23,559 nt of DNA, taken from NCBI GenBank assembly GCA_900557435.1, contig USSH01000005.1, forward strand, positions 1 through 23,559, given 5' to 3'. The stretch is from an uncultured Coprococcus sp. (GTDB taxonomy: Bacteria; Bacillota; Clostridia; Lachnospirales; Lachnospiraceae). Numbering within the stretch: the first letter of the stretch is position 1; each line of letters opens with the position of its first letter. The translations under genes and the position numbers were made by a program. The notes beneath the pieces are model-generated. The model saw only the letters and a list, made by a program, of their open reading frames with translations. It had not been told where the DNA came from and made no database searches. Positions 6,867 through 13,515 of this stretch are shown here, piece after piece.

Positions 6867-7115
6867 ATGAATCAAAAAATAAAACTCAATCCATCATTTG
6901 GTGATAATCTTAGGAAAATCCGAAAAGCTCACGGATATACACAGGAGGCAATTGTTGCAAAGCTCCAATTGAAAAATATTGATATTTCCAGAAGCGTATA
7001 TGCCCAGATAGAATGTGGAACATACAACATCCGTATCTCTGAACTCGTTGCGCTAAAAGAGATCTATGGAATTTCTTTTGATGAATTTTTTGAAGGAATA
7101 TCTTCTCAATATTGA
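6867..7115 (+). CDS. small XRE-family regulator to the right of the switch
   Basis: An 82-residue protein, almost entirely one XRE helix-turn-helix (FGDNLRKIRKAHGYTQEAI through ECGTYNIRISELVALKEIY), of a type common in Lachnospiraceae. The open frame extends upstream to 6723 through the inverted repeat, but ATG 6867 has AAAGGAA at good spacing. ATG 6840 is a weaker alternative. It is driven by the consensus promoter at 6665-6693 in this orientation. It may be the 'other state' output of the switch, or a repressor of the recombinase. Confidence 0.8.
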   Translation: MNQKIKLNPSFGDNLRKIRKAHGYTQEAIVAKLQLKNIDISRSVYAQIECGTYNIRISELVALKEIYGISFDEFFEGISSQY

Positions 7116-7156
7116 CATTTTGGGGGTAGTTTTACAAAGTCATCAATATATATAAG

Positions 7157-7183
7157 GCCACAGTAGCTGAAAACTACTGTGGC
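7157..7183 (+). terminator. hairpin downstream of the small XRE gene
   Basis: A perfect 10-bp stem, GCCACAGTAG / CTACTGTGGC, lies 42 nt after the stop. The following bases are only moderately T-rich, so it is a probable rather than certain terminator. Confidence 0.6.
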
Positions 7184-7270
7184 GCTTACTTTACCTTATT
7201 GCTTTGTGTAAAGATTCAAAAATTTATCTCAAATCATTGTCAGCCTATTCAGATACTTTTAATTCATATA

Positions 7271-7579
7271 TCATAAGCCATAATCCTTACGAATATCCGC
7301 AAAGGCTTTCTTCGCATTTTTCATCCGTCCAGCCTGCATATCCGCATATCCTTTCTCCAATTCTTCGTCGAACTCTGCATCTGATAATGTGCTGATGTCA
7401 ACAGGTCTGTCATATGGTATTTTTACTTCAAATGGAAGTCCTCTCTGTAATATAATCTGTTTATAAAACATATTGATAGCACTGGAAGCAGGGATACCCA
7501 GCGTAGACAAGATACTTTCTGCTTTTTCTTTGACATCCGGTTCAATCCTTGCATATAGATTCGCAGATTTTGTAGCCAT
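7271..7579 (-). CDS. RelB/DinJ-family antitoxin, no toxin beside it
   Basis: A 102-residue protein starting MATKSANLYARIEPDVKE, with the ribbon-helix-helix N-terminus of RelB/DinJ antitoxins (ARIEPDVKEKAESILSTLGI) and the typical FYKQIILQRGLPFEV segment. The start at 7579 is preferred over 7588 because AAAGGAG lies 9 nt upstream. RelB/DinJ proteins bind DNA as dimers and neutralise a RelE/YafQ-type mRNA endonuclease. In the usual order the toxin follows the antitoxin, but no toxin ORF exists downstream (7116-7270). This is an orphan antitoxin or solitary regulator. Confidence 0.88.
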   Translation of the reverse strand: MATKSANLYARIEPDVKEKAESILSTLGIPASSAINMFYKQIILQRGLPFEVKIPYDRPVDISTLSDAEFDEELEKGYADMQAGRMKNAKKAFADIRKDYGL

Positions 7580-7622
7580 ATAAAACATCTCCTTTCATAA
7601 GTAGCGTTTCCATTTATCTTTA

Positions 7623-7651
7623 ATTATAAGCATATGTCAGCACAATAGCAA
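7623..7651 (-). promoter_or_regulatory. predicted promoter of the DinJ-like gene
   Basis: On the minus strand, TTGCTA (7646-7651), a 17-bp spacer and TATAAT (7623-7628) lie about 45 nt upstream of the start codon. Confidence 0.55.
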
Positions 7652-7810
7652 TACTTTTATATCGAATAAAAATACACTATCATGTCATCCTGAATGAGAT
7701 CATAGTTTCATTTTCACTCTATATATGATAATATGATTGCAGTTAGATATGTCTAACCATATAAATCAAATTAGAAACTACAATATAATTATTGAACGGA
7801 GGAAAATACA

Positions 7811-8407
7811 ATGAAGATGACAAAATGGGATGAACAGGCAGCTGGGGATATCGGCCATGCGTTTGGATATTACGACTACGGGCAGGAAACAGGTATGGGA
7901 GTGTTTTACAGCAGCAAAGATGCCGTGGCAAATTACATCGCAGGCTACGTCCGTATGGCATTTGAGGGACAAATGCTCTATGCAACCAGCGAACGCGGCG
8001 AGGGGTATATCGCCTACACCCTGCCGGGACAGAAAATGAATCTCAAAGCGGGCATGGCTATCCTCAAAGCTCTTTTTTGCAATATGAGCCTTAAAGAAAT
8101 GATCCGCATGGGAAAAGCTCTGTCCAAGGGAGGCAGATCTCTTCAGAATCGAATGAAGAAAGAGAAGAAAGATTTTATATTCGTCGGCATGGTCTGTGTC
8201 CGCGAACAATACCAGGGACAGGGATACATGAGGAAAGTTCTGGACATGGCTTTCTCTGAAGGAAACAGATTACGCGTTCCAGTCATCCTTGAGACGGATG
8301 CCAAGTCAAAGTGCGACAAATACATGCATCTCGGCATGGAGCTTGAGGGTGTGCGCGATATGGGCGCTTATGGTAAGATGTACGATCTGATCAAATATCC
8401 TGATTAG
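7811..8407 (+). CDS. GNAT-family N-acetyltransferase
   Basis: A 198-residue protein. The acetyl-CoA pyrophosphate-binding motif A is visible as VREQYQGQGYMRKVL (Q-x2-G-x-G), followed by motif-B-like sequence (VILETDAKSKCDKYMHLGMEL). The N-terminal part is longer than the minimal fold and probably shapes the acceptor site. The substrate cannot be told from sequence. The ribosome site is GGAGG upstream of ATG 7811. The gene stands alone, ending in a strong hairpin 7 nt after its stop. Confidence 0.88.
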   Translation: MKMTKWDEQAAGDIGHAFGYYDYGQETGMGVFYSSKDAVANYIAGYVRMAFEGQMLYATSERGEGYIAYTLPGQKMNLKAGMAILKALFCNMSLKEMIRMGKALSKGGRSLQNRMKKEKKDFIFVGMVCVREQYQGQGYMRKVLDMAFSEGNRLRVPVILETDAKSKCDKYMHLGMELEGVRDMGAYGKMYDLIKYPD

Positions 8408-8413
8408 GGAACT

Positions 8414-8470
8414 AAAAATGTCAGCTAGATATATGCAAAAATTCATTGCTTATATCTAGCTGACATTTTT
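8414..8470. terminator. strong bidirectional terminator
   Basis: A perfect 20-bp inverted repeat (8414-8433 and 8451-8470), with A5 at one end and T5 at the other, serves the GNAT gene on the plus strand. Read on the minus strand it would also end a transcript from the 8572-8600 promoter. Confidence 0.9.
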
Positions 8471-8565
8471 TAAGTATTTAATGTTTACATTTGGATGGGC
8501 GGCGTATCCATCATATCAGGTTCCCGAGGGAGCGCAGGGTGCCTTTCCTGCTTGTCAAATGTATA
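8414..8565 (-). ncRNA. candidate small RNA of about 150 nt
   Basis: A good minus-strand promoter (8572-8600) and the bidirectional terminator (8414-8470) bound a stretch with no convincing ORF. Inside lies an unusually GC-rich block (about 8490-8555) with potential stems, such as GCAGG/CCTGC and GGAT/ATCC. A 9-codon frame starting ATGATGGAT is present but has a poor ribosome site. The promoter carries the same operator as the neighbouring XRE and nuclease genes. I know no RNA family that matches. Confidence 0.4.
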
Positions 8566-8571
8566 TAATAT

Positions 8572-8600
8572 ATGATACCATTGGTTACTATTAAAGTCAA
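8572..8600 (-). promoter_or_regulatory. predicted small-RNA promoter with an XRE operator in its spacer
   Basis: On the minus strand, TTGACT (8595-8600), a 17-bp spacer and TATCAT (8572-8577). The spacer contains AGTAACCAATGG, matching the operator AGTAACCATTGG between 9041 and 9098 in all but one base. Confidence 0.6.
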
Positions 8601-8610
8601 GGTACCTTAT

Positions 8611-8991
8611 TTATAAAAAAGTGTCATTACATACCGGAATTAATCTGCCTGACTTTACATATGAATCTATTTTTCCTTTTTTTACATCAAATACTGTAGC
8701 AATATAATATTTTGATTTCTTTTCATCTAATTTGATTGAAACAAAAATATTGTCATTAAAACATTTAACCAACTCAATATTTACATTATAACATCCTGCA
8801 TAATCTGGATGACTAATTATGTCATCTAAATGATCAATGTATTTTGCAGCAACAAAATGCTTTCTTTTAATAAGATGTGTCAACAATCCCTTGGATCTAT
8901 AAATTGTAAAAGCACTATAATCAAAACCTAATACTGAATTGAGTTTAGTGTTATAATGTGCTACTTTTATTAACTTGTCCTCATTTCGCAT
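8611..8991 (-). CDS. PBECR-type (barnase/EndoU/colicin/RelE-like) nuclease-fold protein
   Basis: A 126-residue protein resembling the PBECR3 branch of phage barnase-EndoU-colicin-RelE-like nucleases. Visible features are GLLTHLIKRKH, an 'II-x-HPDY' motif (DDIISHPDYAG), IELVKCFNDNIFVSIKLDE, YYIATVFDV and the terminal SGRL. Catalytic candidates in this fold are the His/Lys/Arg residues around KRKH and SGR. In phages such domains occur in polyvalent proteins. A stand-alone copy with a divergent XRE regulator looks like a toxin-type locus. The start has GAGGGAG 9 nt upstream. The exact subfamily is from memory of motif patterns, not a search. Confidence 0.7.
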   Translation of the reverse strand: MRNEDKLIKVAHYNTKLNSVLGFDYSAFTIYRSKGLLTHLIKRKHFVAAKYIDHLDDIISHPDYAGCYNVNIELVKCFNDNIFVSIKLDEKKSKYYIATVFDVKKGKIDSYVKSGRLIPVCNDTFL

Positions 8992-9040
8992 ATTATATAT
9001 CTCCCTCTATTCTATATTAAATGTTGAATAAGGCTATTAT

Positions 9041-9098
9041 TTGTTGTATAGTAACCATTGGATATGTCTATTTTATATTATCCAATGGTTACTGTCAA
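9041..9098. promoter_or_regulatory. divergent promoters sharing a paired XRE operator
   Basis: A perfect 15-bp inverted repeat (9050-9064 and 9079-9093, arm AGTAACCATTGGATA) lies between the divergent genes. Minus promoter for the nuclease gene: TTGACA (9093-9098), 17 bp, TAAAAT (9070-9075), with one arm filling the spacer. Plus promoter for the XRE gene: TTGTTG (9041-9046), 16 bp, TATGTC (9063-9068), weaker, with the other arm in its spacer. A protein bound to the arms would block both. Confidence 0.7.
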
Positions 9099-9121
9099 TA
9101 TTTAGTCTAGGAGGAATAATA

Positions 9122-9466
9122 ATGTCTGCTAAATTAATTCCAGAACGATTAAAATTTGTGAGAGAAAGTATGGGAATTACTATGGCTGAAGCATCCAGGA
9201 GACTCAATCTTTCCAAAATAGGATATTGCAGATATGAGTACGGAGAGAGAGTCCCATCTCAGCAAACGCTGGAAATTATTGCTCAATGTTTTAACACATC
9301 TGTTGAATATTTGACCGGTCTTTCGGATTCTCCGGCCGCGACACAAATCGTAATTGACAAAAACAAGAATCCTGAGCTCTTTGCCCTTGTTGATTTATGT
9401 CAGAACAAGGATACAGAACTTTTGCAAAGAATGTTATCATATTGTAACCTGCTAATAAATTCATAG
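9122..9466 (+). CDS. XRE-family repressor divergent from the PBECR gene
   Basis: A 114-residue protein. An XRE helix-turn-helix covers about residues 8-62 (RLKFVRESMGITMAEASRR, then SKIGYCRYEYGERVPSQQTLEIIAQ), ending in the common EYLTGLSD. The remaining 50 residues may dimerise. The start at 9122 is set by AGGAGG 7 nt upstream. It probably represses itself and the divergent nuclease-fold gene through the paired operator. It ends 43 nt before the CoA-transferase gene with no terminator between, so read-through into that gene is possible. Confidence 0.85.
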   Translation: MSAKLIPERLKFVRESMGITMAEASRRLNLSKIGYCRYEYGERVPSQQTLEIIAQCFNTSVEYLTGLSDSPAATQIVIDKNKNPELFALVDLCQNKDTELLQRMLSYCNLLINS

Positions 9467-9509
9467 CAGATTTTGACTGATTTTTTATATAAACGAAAGG
9501 ATAGAACAA

Positions 9510-11036
9510 ATGTACCAGATAATGACAGCCGATGAGGCAATGGATCTTATAAATGACGGAGATGTGATCGCACTCAACTCATTTCTCGGCATAGATACTC
9601 CAATTGAGCTTCATGAGGCATTATATAAGAGATACCAGAGGACAGGTTCGCCGAAGCACCTCACTGCTATATCAAGCGCAGGCTTTGGTGCGTGGGATGA
9701 GAACAAGGCGGCAGAGGGATACATAAGAGACGGCGCAGTTGACAAAATCATCTGCGGACATTTCGGTGCCATGTACAGCACCAAGAAGCTTGTCCTTGAG
9801 GACAGATTTGAAGCATACAATCTCCCACTCGGCTGTATCTCACACGCAATTCGTGCGCAGGCCGGCGGACTTCCGGGAGCGCTCTCCAAGGTCGGGCTGG
9901 ATATATTTGTCGATCCGAGACTTGAAGGGCCGGGAATCAACAACATATCAAAGGACGACTCACTTGTTAAATATGTTGAGCTGGACGGTGAGGAATTCCT
10001 CTACTACAAGCTGCCGCTTATCAACGTGGCTATCATCAAGGGAACTGCTGCCGACCGCAAGGGCAACATCTCATTTGAGGATCTGTTTACCGCAGGAGAT
10101 GCGCTGTCCATCTGTCAGGCTGTAAAGGCAAATGGTGGAAAGGTCATCGTGCAGGTTGACAGACTTGTGGCAAGGCCATCAAGACCGCACAACACCATCA
10201 TTCCGGGATGTCTGGTTGACGCTATCGTTGAGATACCGCCGGAGCCAAGACATGCATCATACGAATCCCTGACAGGAAGTTTTGAGATTCCATATTCACA
10301 GTGGCAGGACTGGGCTGAGATGCTTGCCGGTCGTACCAAGACTAAGAATGTTGTCAATACAAGCGCAGAGATCATCGGAAGAAGAGCCGCTCTGGAATTG
10401 AAACCGGACGATATAGTCAACATAGGTGTTGGTATTCCGGAGACCGTATCCAAGTATGCCAGAGAGAACGGTATTCTGGACAAGATAACCCTGACCGTAG
10501 AATCCGGTGGTGTAGGCGGATTTCCTGCATCGGGCAAGGTGTTCGGCGCTGTCATTGGCGCGGACTCCATATATGACATGGCAAACCAGTTTGACCTCTA
10601 CAACAACGGCGGTCTTGATATCTGTTTCATGGGCGGAATCGAGGTTGACAGGTTTGGAAATGTAAATGCCCACAAGGGTCCCGGCGCATTTGCCGGTGTA
10701 GGCGGATTTGCAAATATCACCGCCAAAACAGCAACCGTTGTATTCTGTCTCACATTTGACACGAAGGGGCTTGCCGTGGAGGACAATGACGGCATCGTGA
10801 CAATAAAGAACGAGGGAAGCATTCCGAAGTTCGTAAACGATGTCAGAAGCATCAGCTTCTCCGGAAAGCGTGCGCTGGCAAACGGTCAGAGAGTCATATA
10901 TGTGACGGAAAGATGCGTATTTGAACTCACTGAAAAAGGACTTAAGCTCATTGAAGTGTACCCTGGTATTGATCTTGAACATGACATTATAAGCAAGCTT
11001 CCTTTCAAAGTTGAAGTGGATGAAAGGCTGAGATAG
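9510..11036 (+). CDS. acyl-CoA:acetate / 3-ketoacid CoA-transferase (fused alpha-beta, Pct/YdiF type)
   Basis: A 508-residue class I CoA-transferase with both halves in one chain. The alpha half is residues 1-270 and the beta half starts at about 285 (SAEIIGRRAALELKPDDIVNIGVGIPE). The catalytic glutamate is most likely Glu331 in VESGGVGG (E-x-G-x2-G), where a glutamyl-CoA thioester forms. This family moves CoA between short-chain acids such as acetate, propionate, lactate, acetoacetate and butyrate. Substrate choice cannot be read from sequence. The length is close to propionate CoA-transferases (about 520). The enzyme is cytoplasmic. The start has a GAAAGGA site. It may share a transcript with the upstream XRE gene and ends in a strong terminator. 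Confidence 0.88.
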   Translation: MYQIMTADEAMDLINDGDVIALNSFLGIDTPIELHEALYKRYQRTGSPKHLTAISSAGFGAWDENKAAEGYIRDGAVDKIICGHFGAMYSTKKLVLEDRFEAYNLPLGCISHAIRAQAGGLPGALSKVGLDIFVDPRLEGPGINNISKDDSLVKYVELDGEEFLYYKLPLINVAIIKGTAADRKGNISFEDLFTAGDALSICQAVKANGGKVIVQVDRLVARPSRPHNTIIPGCLVDAIVEIPPEPRHASYESLTGSFEIPYSQWQDWAEMLAGRTKTKNVVNTSAEIIGRRAALELKPDDIVNIGVGIPETVSKYARENGILDKITLTVESGGVGGFPASGKVFGAVIGADSIYDMANQFDLYNNGGLDICFMGGIEVDRFGNVNAHKGPGAFAGVGGFANITAKTATVVFCLTFDTKGLAVEDNDGIVTIKNEGSIPKFVNDVRSISFSGKRALANGQRVIYVTERCVFELTEKGLKLIEVYPGIDLEHDIISKLPFKVEVDERLR

Positions 11037-11085
11037 CTCCAACTTCTTCGCTGATACTAGAACACAAAATTATCACTTATGTGCA

Positions 11086-11141
11086 AAAAAGTCTCGAAAA
11101 GATACAAGCTTACAATTTTTTGTATCTTTTCGAGACTTTTT
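11086..11141. terminator. strong bidirectional terminator
   Basis: A perfect 22-bp inverted repeat (11086-11107 and 11120-11141), core GTCTCGAAAAGATAC, has A5 and T5 at its ends. It lies 50 nt after the CoA-transferase stop and can also stop leftward transcripts. Confidence 0.92.
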
Positions 11142-11187
11142 ATATTAAATGGCGATAATTTTTTATCTTTTTTTGAAAAAAATCCTT

Positions 11188-11208
11188 ATCCGTGAAAATT
11201 CCACGGAT
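11188..11208 (-). terminator. probable terminator of the phosphoesterase gene
   Basis: On the minus strand, the stem ATCCGTG / CACGGAT is followed by AAGG and a T-rich run, about 70 nt after the phosphoesterase stop. Confidence 0.6.
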
Positions 11209-11278
11209 TACCCACCGCAAGTCAGCTTTCTGTCTGAGCATCCGGCCTCGCATTTTATTTACCTATATCACAAAATAC

Positions 11279-12136
11279 CTACTTCGTCTTCAGCTCCACG
11301 CACACAATCTCCGGATAGTTAAACAGCCTCACCGGAATCACACTGTTGCCAAGTCCCCGGCTCACGATCATCTCTGTGCCATTCATATAATATTCACCTG
11401 CTGTATATTCTGGGAGAAATCCCTGATCCGGAGCCACTATCCCGCCGACAAATGGCAGTCTGAACTGTCCACCGTGGGCATGACCGGAAAGCACGAGATC
11501 AACACCTGTACTGGCATATCTGGCGAGGTATTGTGGCTCATGTGCAAGTACAACTGTGAATTCGCTTTCATCATTCAGCAACGTCCCAAGTGTCCCATCC
11601 GCAAGACTTTTATCGTCCAATCCAACCAGTCTAAACTTTGCATCTCCCCTGGATATCTCCACTGCCTGATCGTCCAGGATAACCACCCCTGCACCGGTAA
11701 GTCCAGTCATAAGTTCATCATATTCAGAAGTCTCCAGCCAATACTCATGGTTGCCGGTAACATAGTACACCGGACATATTTTTACGATCTCATTTACAAA
11801 CTGAACTGCACGGTTTACATTTGTGTGGTTTGAGTCCACCAGATCTCCGGTAAGGACTATCATATCCGGATCACATTCTCTTACCTTGTCAATCAGTCTC
11901 TTATTATTCTTCCCAAACTTTGCATTGTGCAGATCTGATATCTGAACGATCCGATATCCCTCAAGATCTGCCCCAAGCTGCTCTGCCTCATATGTATAGT
12001 TCGTAGTTTCAAGATGTTTGTTCTGAAAATTGCAAAACACTATCAAGGCAATCACTATGCCCAGAGTAATTGCTAATTTTATGTATTTCTGCTTTTTAGT
12101 AATCTTACTTTTTTGTTTTTTAGTTTTTTCTTTCAT
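11279..12136 (-). CDS. membrane-anchored calcineurin-like metallophosphoesterase (YkuE/YaeI type)
   Basis: A 285-residue protein. A basic N-terminus and one hydrophobic helix (about 19-36) anchor it. The rest has the complete metallophosphoesterase motif set: SDLHN, GDLVD, GNHEYW, a single His in LAHEPQ, and SGHAHGGQ. These residues hold two metal ions. YkuE/YaeI relatives act near the membrane, and some hydrolyse lipid-linked phosphates such as UDP-diacylglucosamine; the substrate here is unknown. Start choice is uncertain: ATG 12136 has a weak GGGA site, and an in-frame ATG at 12166 has none. The four-copy repeat array lies upstream in its probable leader. Confidence 0.88.
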   Translation of the reverse strand: MKEKTKKQKSKITKKQKYIKLAITLGIVIALIVFCNFQNKHLETTNYTYEAEQLGADLEGYRIVQISDLHNAKFGKNNKRLIDKVRECDPDMIVLTGDLVDSNHTNVNRAVQFVNEIVKICPVYYVTGNHEYWLETSEYDELMTGLTGAGVVILDDQAVEISRGDAKFRLVGLDDKSLADGTLGTLLNDESEFTVVLAHEPQYLARYASTGVDLVLSGHAHGGQFRLPFVGGIVAPDQGFLPEYTAGEYYMNGTEMIVSRGLGNSVIPVRLFNYPEIVCVELKTK

Positions 12137-12164
12137 TTCTAATCCCAATTTTATTATGCCGTGC

Positions 12165-12390
12165 ATTTTCTGAAAGGCAGATCATCTATCTGCCAAATTT
12201 GTATGTTATATAAAAATCCCCATACTCATGATCTTCTGGCAGGCAAATTATCTGTCTGTCAAACTTGTAGTTTATATAAAATCCCTATACTCATGATTTT
12301 CTGACAAACATGTCATCTGTCAGTCGAAAGCACTTAAAACAATCATTTCTATTCACTCCGATTTTCTGACAAGCATGTCATCTGTCAGTC
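12165..12390. repeat. four tandem 65-bp repeats, each with a small hairpin
   Basis: Units begin with ATYTTCTG at 12165, 12231, 12296 and 12361, so the spacing is 66, 65 and 65. Each then carries a stem: GGCAGAT/ATCTGCC in unit 1, GGCAGGCA/TGTCTGTC (two G-U pairs) in unit 2, and CTGACA/TGTCAG in units 3 and 4. The right halves of units 1 and 2 match closely (ATACTCATGAT ends). Unit 4 is cut short and overlaps the last codons of the DUF3592 gene. The stems change sequence but keep pairing. Confidence 0.8.
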
Positions 12391-12791
12391 CCTTTTCGCT
12401 TCAACAAAGTATTTCTCATCACAACCGACACCGCTAGAAACATAACACCCATAATAACGATTATCACATTATCTGATGTATTTTGAACGATCTCAGCAGA
12501 TGATGGATCTGCAGGATCATATACCACATCTTTTTCTGCCCCCAGCTCAGGCTTGTTGTCAGATGAAGATTCGGTAATCTCATAATCCACACCATCTACC
12601 TGATATGTATACGTTCTGGTATATCTGGCTATCATGTCTCCATCCACATATTTATCTACATCCGTGATAACTCCTGTAGTCCGGTCATAATTCTTATTTC
12701 TCCAGACACCTATACATGCATCCGCTATCCCGAACACCATGAGGGCTATGCCCACAATCGTGAACAGAATTATTCCCCATTTTTCCTTCAT
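12378..12791 (-). CDS. DUF3592-type membrane protein
   Basis: A 137-residue protein with one hydrophobic helix at each end (about 7-27 and 108-126) around a beta-rich soluble domain. The middle, TTGVITDVDKYVDGDMIARYTRTYTYQVDGVDYEI, cut here into family terms, fits the DUF3592 pattern of 'x-G-x-I' then 'Y-x-Y-x-V-D-G'. A later VVYDPADPSSAE is also typical (YxPxxP). The function of DUF3592 is unknown. It lies 24 nt after the 40-residue membrane protein gene and its last codons form part of the tandem repeat array. Confidence 0.8.
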   Translation of the reverse strand: MKEKWGIILFTIVGIALMVFGIADACIGVWRNKNYDRTTGVITDVDKYVDGDMIARYTRTYTYQVDGVDYEITESSSDNKPELGAEKDVVYDPADPSSAEIVQNTSDNVIIVIMGVMFLAVSVVMRNTLLKRKGTDR

Positions 12792-12815
12792 CGCTTTTCT
12801 TCTCCTACCAGATTC

Positions 12816-12938
12816 TTATCTGCCTATCAGCCAGTATGCTATGGCTATTATCCACACAACGATAACCAATATTATCCATGGAATCTTTTTTCGTTTCTGC
12901 TCTGGAGTGTACTCACTCCACTTGCTTAGATCTATCAT
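12816..12938 (-). CDS. 40-residue single-helix membrane protein
   Basis: A short ORF read on the minus strand from ATG 12938, with AGGAGA 6 nt upstream. It starts MIDLSKWSEYTPEQKRKK and continues into one strong hydrophobic helix (IPWIILVIVVWIIAIAYW), ending LIGR. It fills the gap between the NUDIX and DUF3592 genes on the same strand. The polar, basic N-terminus followed by one helix suggests a cytoplasmic N-terminus. I recognise no family; a regulatory small membrane protein is possible. Confidence 0.7.
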   Translation of the reverse strand: MIDLSKWSEYTPEQKRKKIPWIILVIVVWIIAIAYWLIGR

Positions 12939-12996
12939 GTCGTTTCTCCTATCTCTGAACACTGTCCACATAAAATTTATGCATCATCAGATGCCA

Positions 12997-13515
12997 CTAT
13001 AATTTCATCTGCTCCTTCACAAGCTGAAGGACCCGCAGTTCCCTCTTTATCATAACCTCATCAAAATAATCCTCACTGTGATACTCGTCATTTGCTAATA
13101 TAGCCTCATCAATTGACACCACTTTGAGTACAAATCCCGCCTCACGCTCATACTCATCAAGCTCCTGGCCTATATTGGCAGTTTCAACATCACATATATA
13201 ATAGAGATTCTCCTGCTCAAATATCGTATTCTCCGATTTATCACTCTTCTGTCTTCGAAGCACGCTTCCAAATTCTCTTATGCTATCAGCGATGACCACA
13301 AGCCCAGTCTCCTCCCGGACCTCGCGGACAAGGGCTGCCTTTTTGTCCTCTCCGTCATGAATACCGCCCCCTGGGAATTTGTAATAGTGCTCCCGCTCAC
13401 TGTAGACAAGGGCTATCCTGTCTCCCTGCAGGATGATTCCACGTGCCGATGTTCTGCGGTATACATTATAGCCCGCTTCGTAGTCCTTTATGTCTATGTC
13501 AAATAACCTCATCAT
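12997..13515 (-). CDS. NUDIX hydrolase
   Basis: A 172-residue protein with a complete NUDIX box, G-x5-E-x7-REVREETGLV (about residues 51-73), which binds the Mg ions used to cleave nucleoside diphosphates linked to another group. The N-terminal strand (RTSARGIILQGDRIALVYSER) is typical. The start codon overlaps the stop of the CoA-transferase gene by 4 nt (ATGA), so the two are translationally coupled. The substrate is not evident. CoA-cleaving NUDIX enzymes exist, which would suit the neighbour, but no CoA-specific motif is visible. Confidence 0.9.
   Translation of the reverse strand: MMRLFDIDIKDYEAGYNVYRRTSARGIILQGDRIALVYSEREHYYKFPGGGIHDGEDKKAALVREVREETGLVVIADSIREFGSVLRRQKSDKSENTIFEQENLYYICDVETANIGQELDEYEREAGFVLKVVSIDEAILANDEYHSEDYFDEVMIKRELRVLQLVKEQMKL

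Noticed and set aside
7743..8209. Long minus-strand frames opposite the GNAT gene
   Set aside because: They mirror a clear GNAT coding region with a good ribosome site and motif A.
8611..9466. Type III (ToxIN/CptIN) toxin-antitoxin system
   Set aside because: No tandem RNA repeats precede the toxin gene, and the protein lacks ToxN/CptN features. The PBECR pattern fits better.
10115..11042. Long minus-strand frames opposite the CoA-transferase
   Set aside because: Shadow frames of a complete enzyme. They lack ribosome sites and motifs.
12165..12390. CRISPR array
   Set aside because: Four degenerate 65-bp units in direct contact, without unique spacers of constant length or nearby cas genes.
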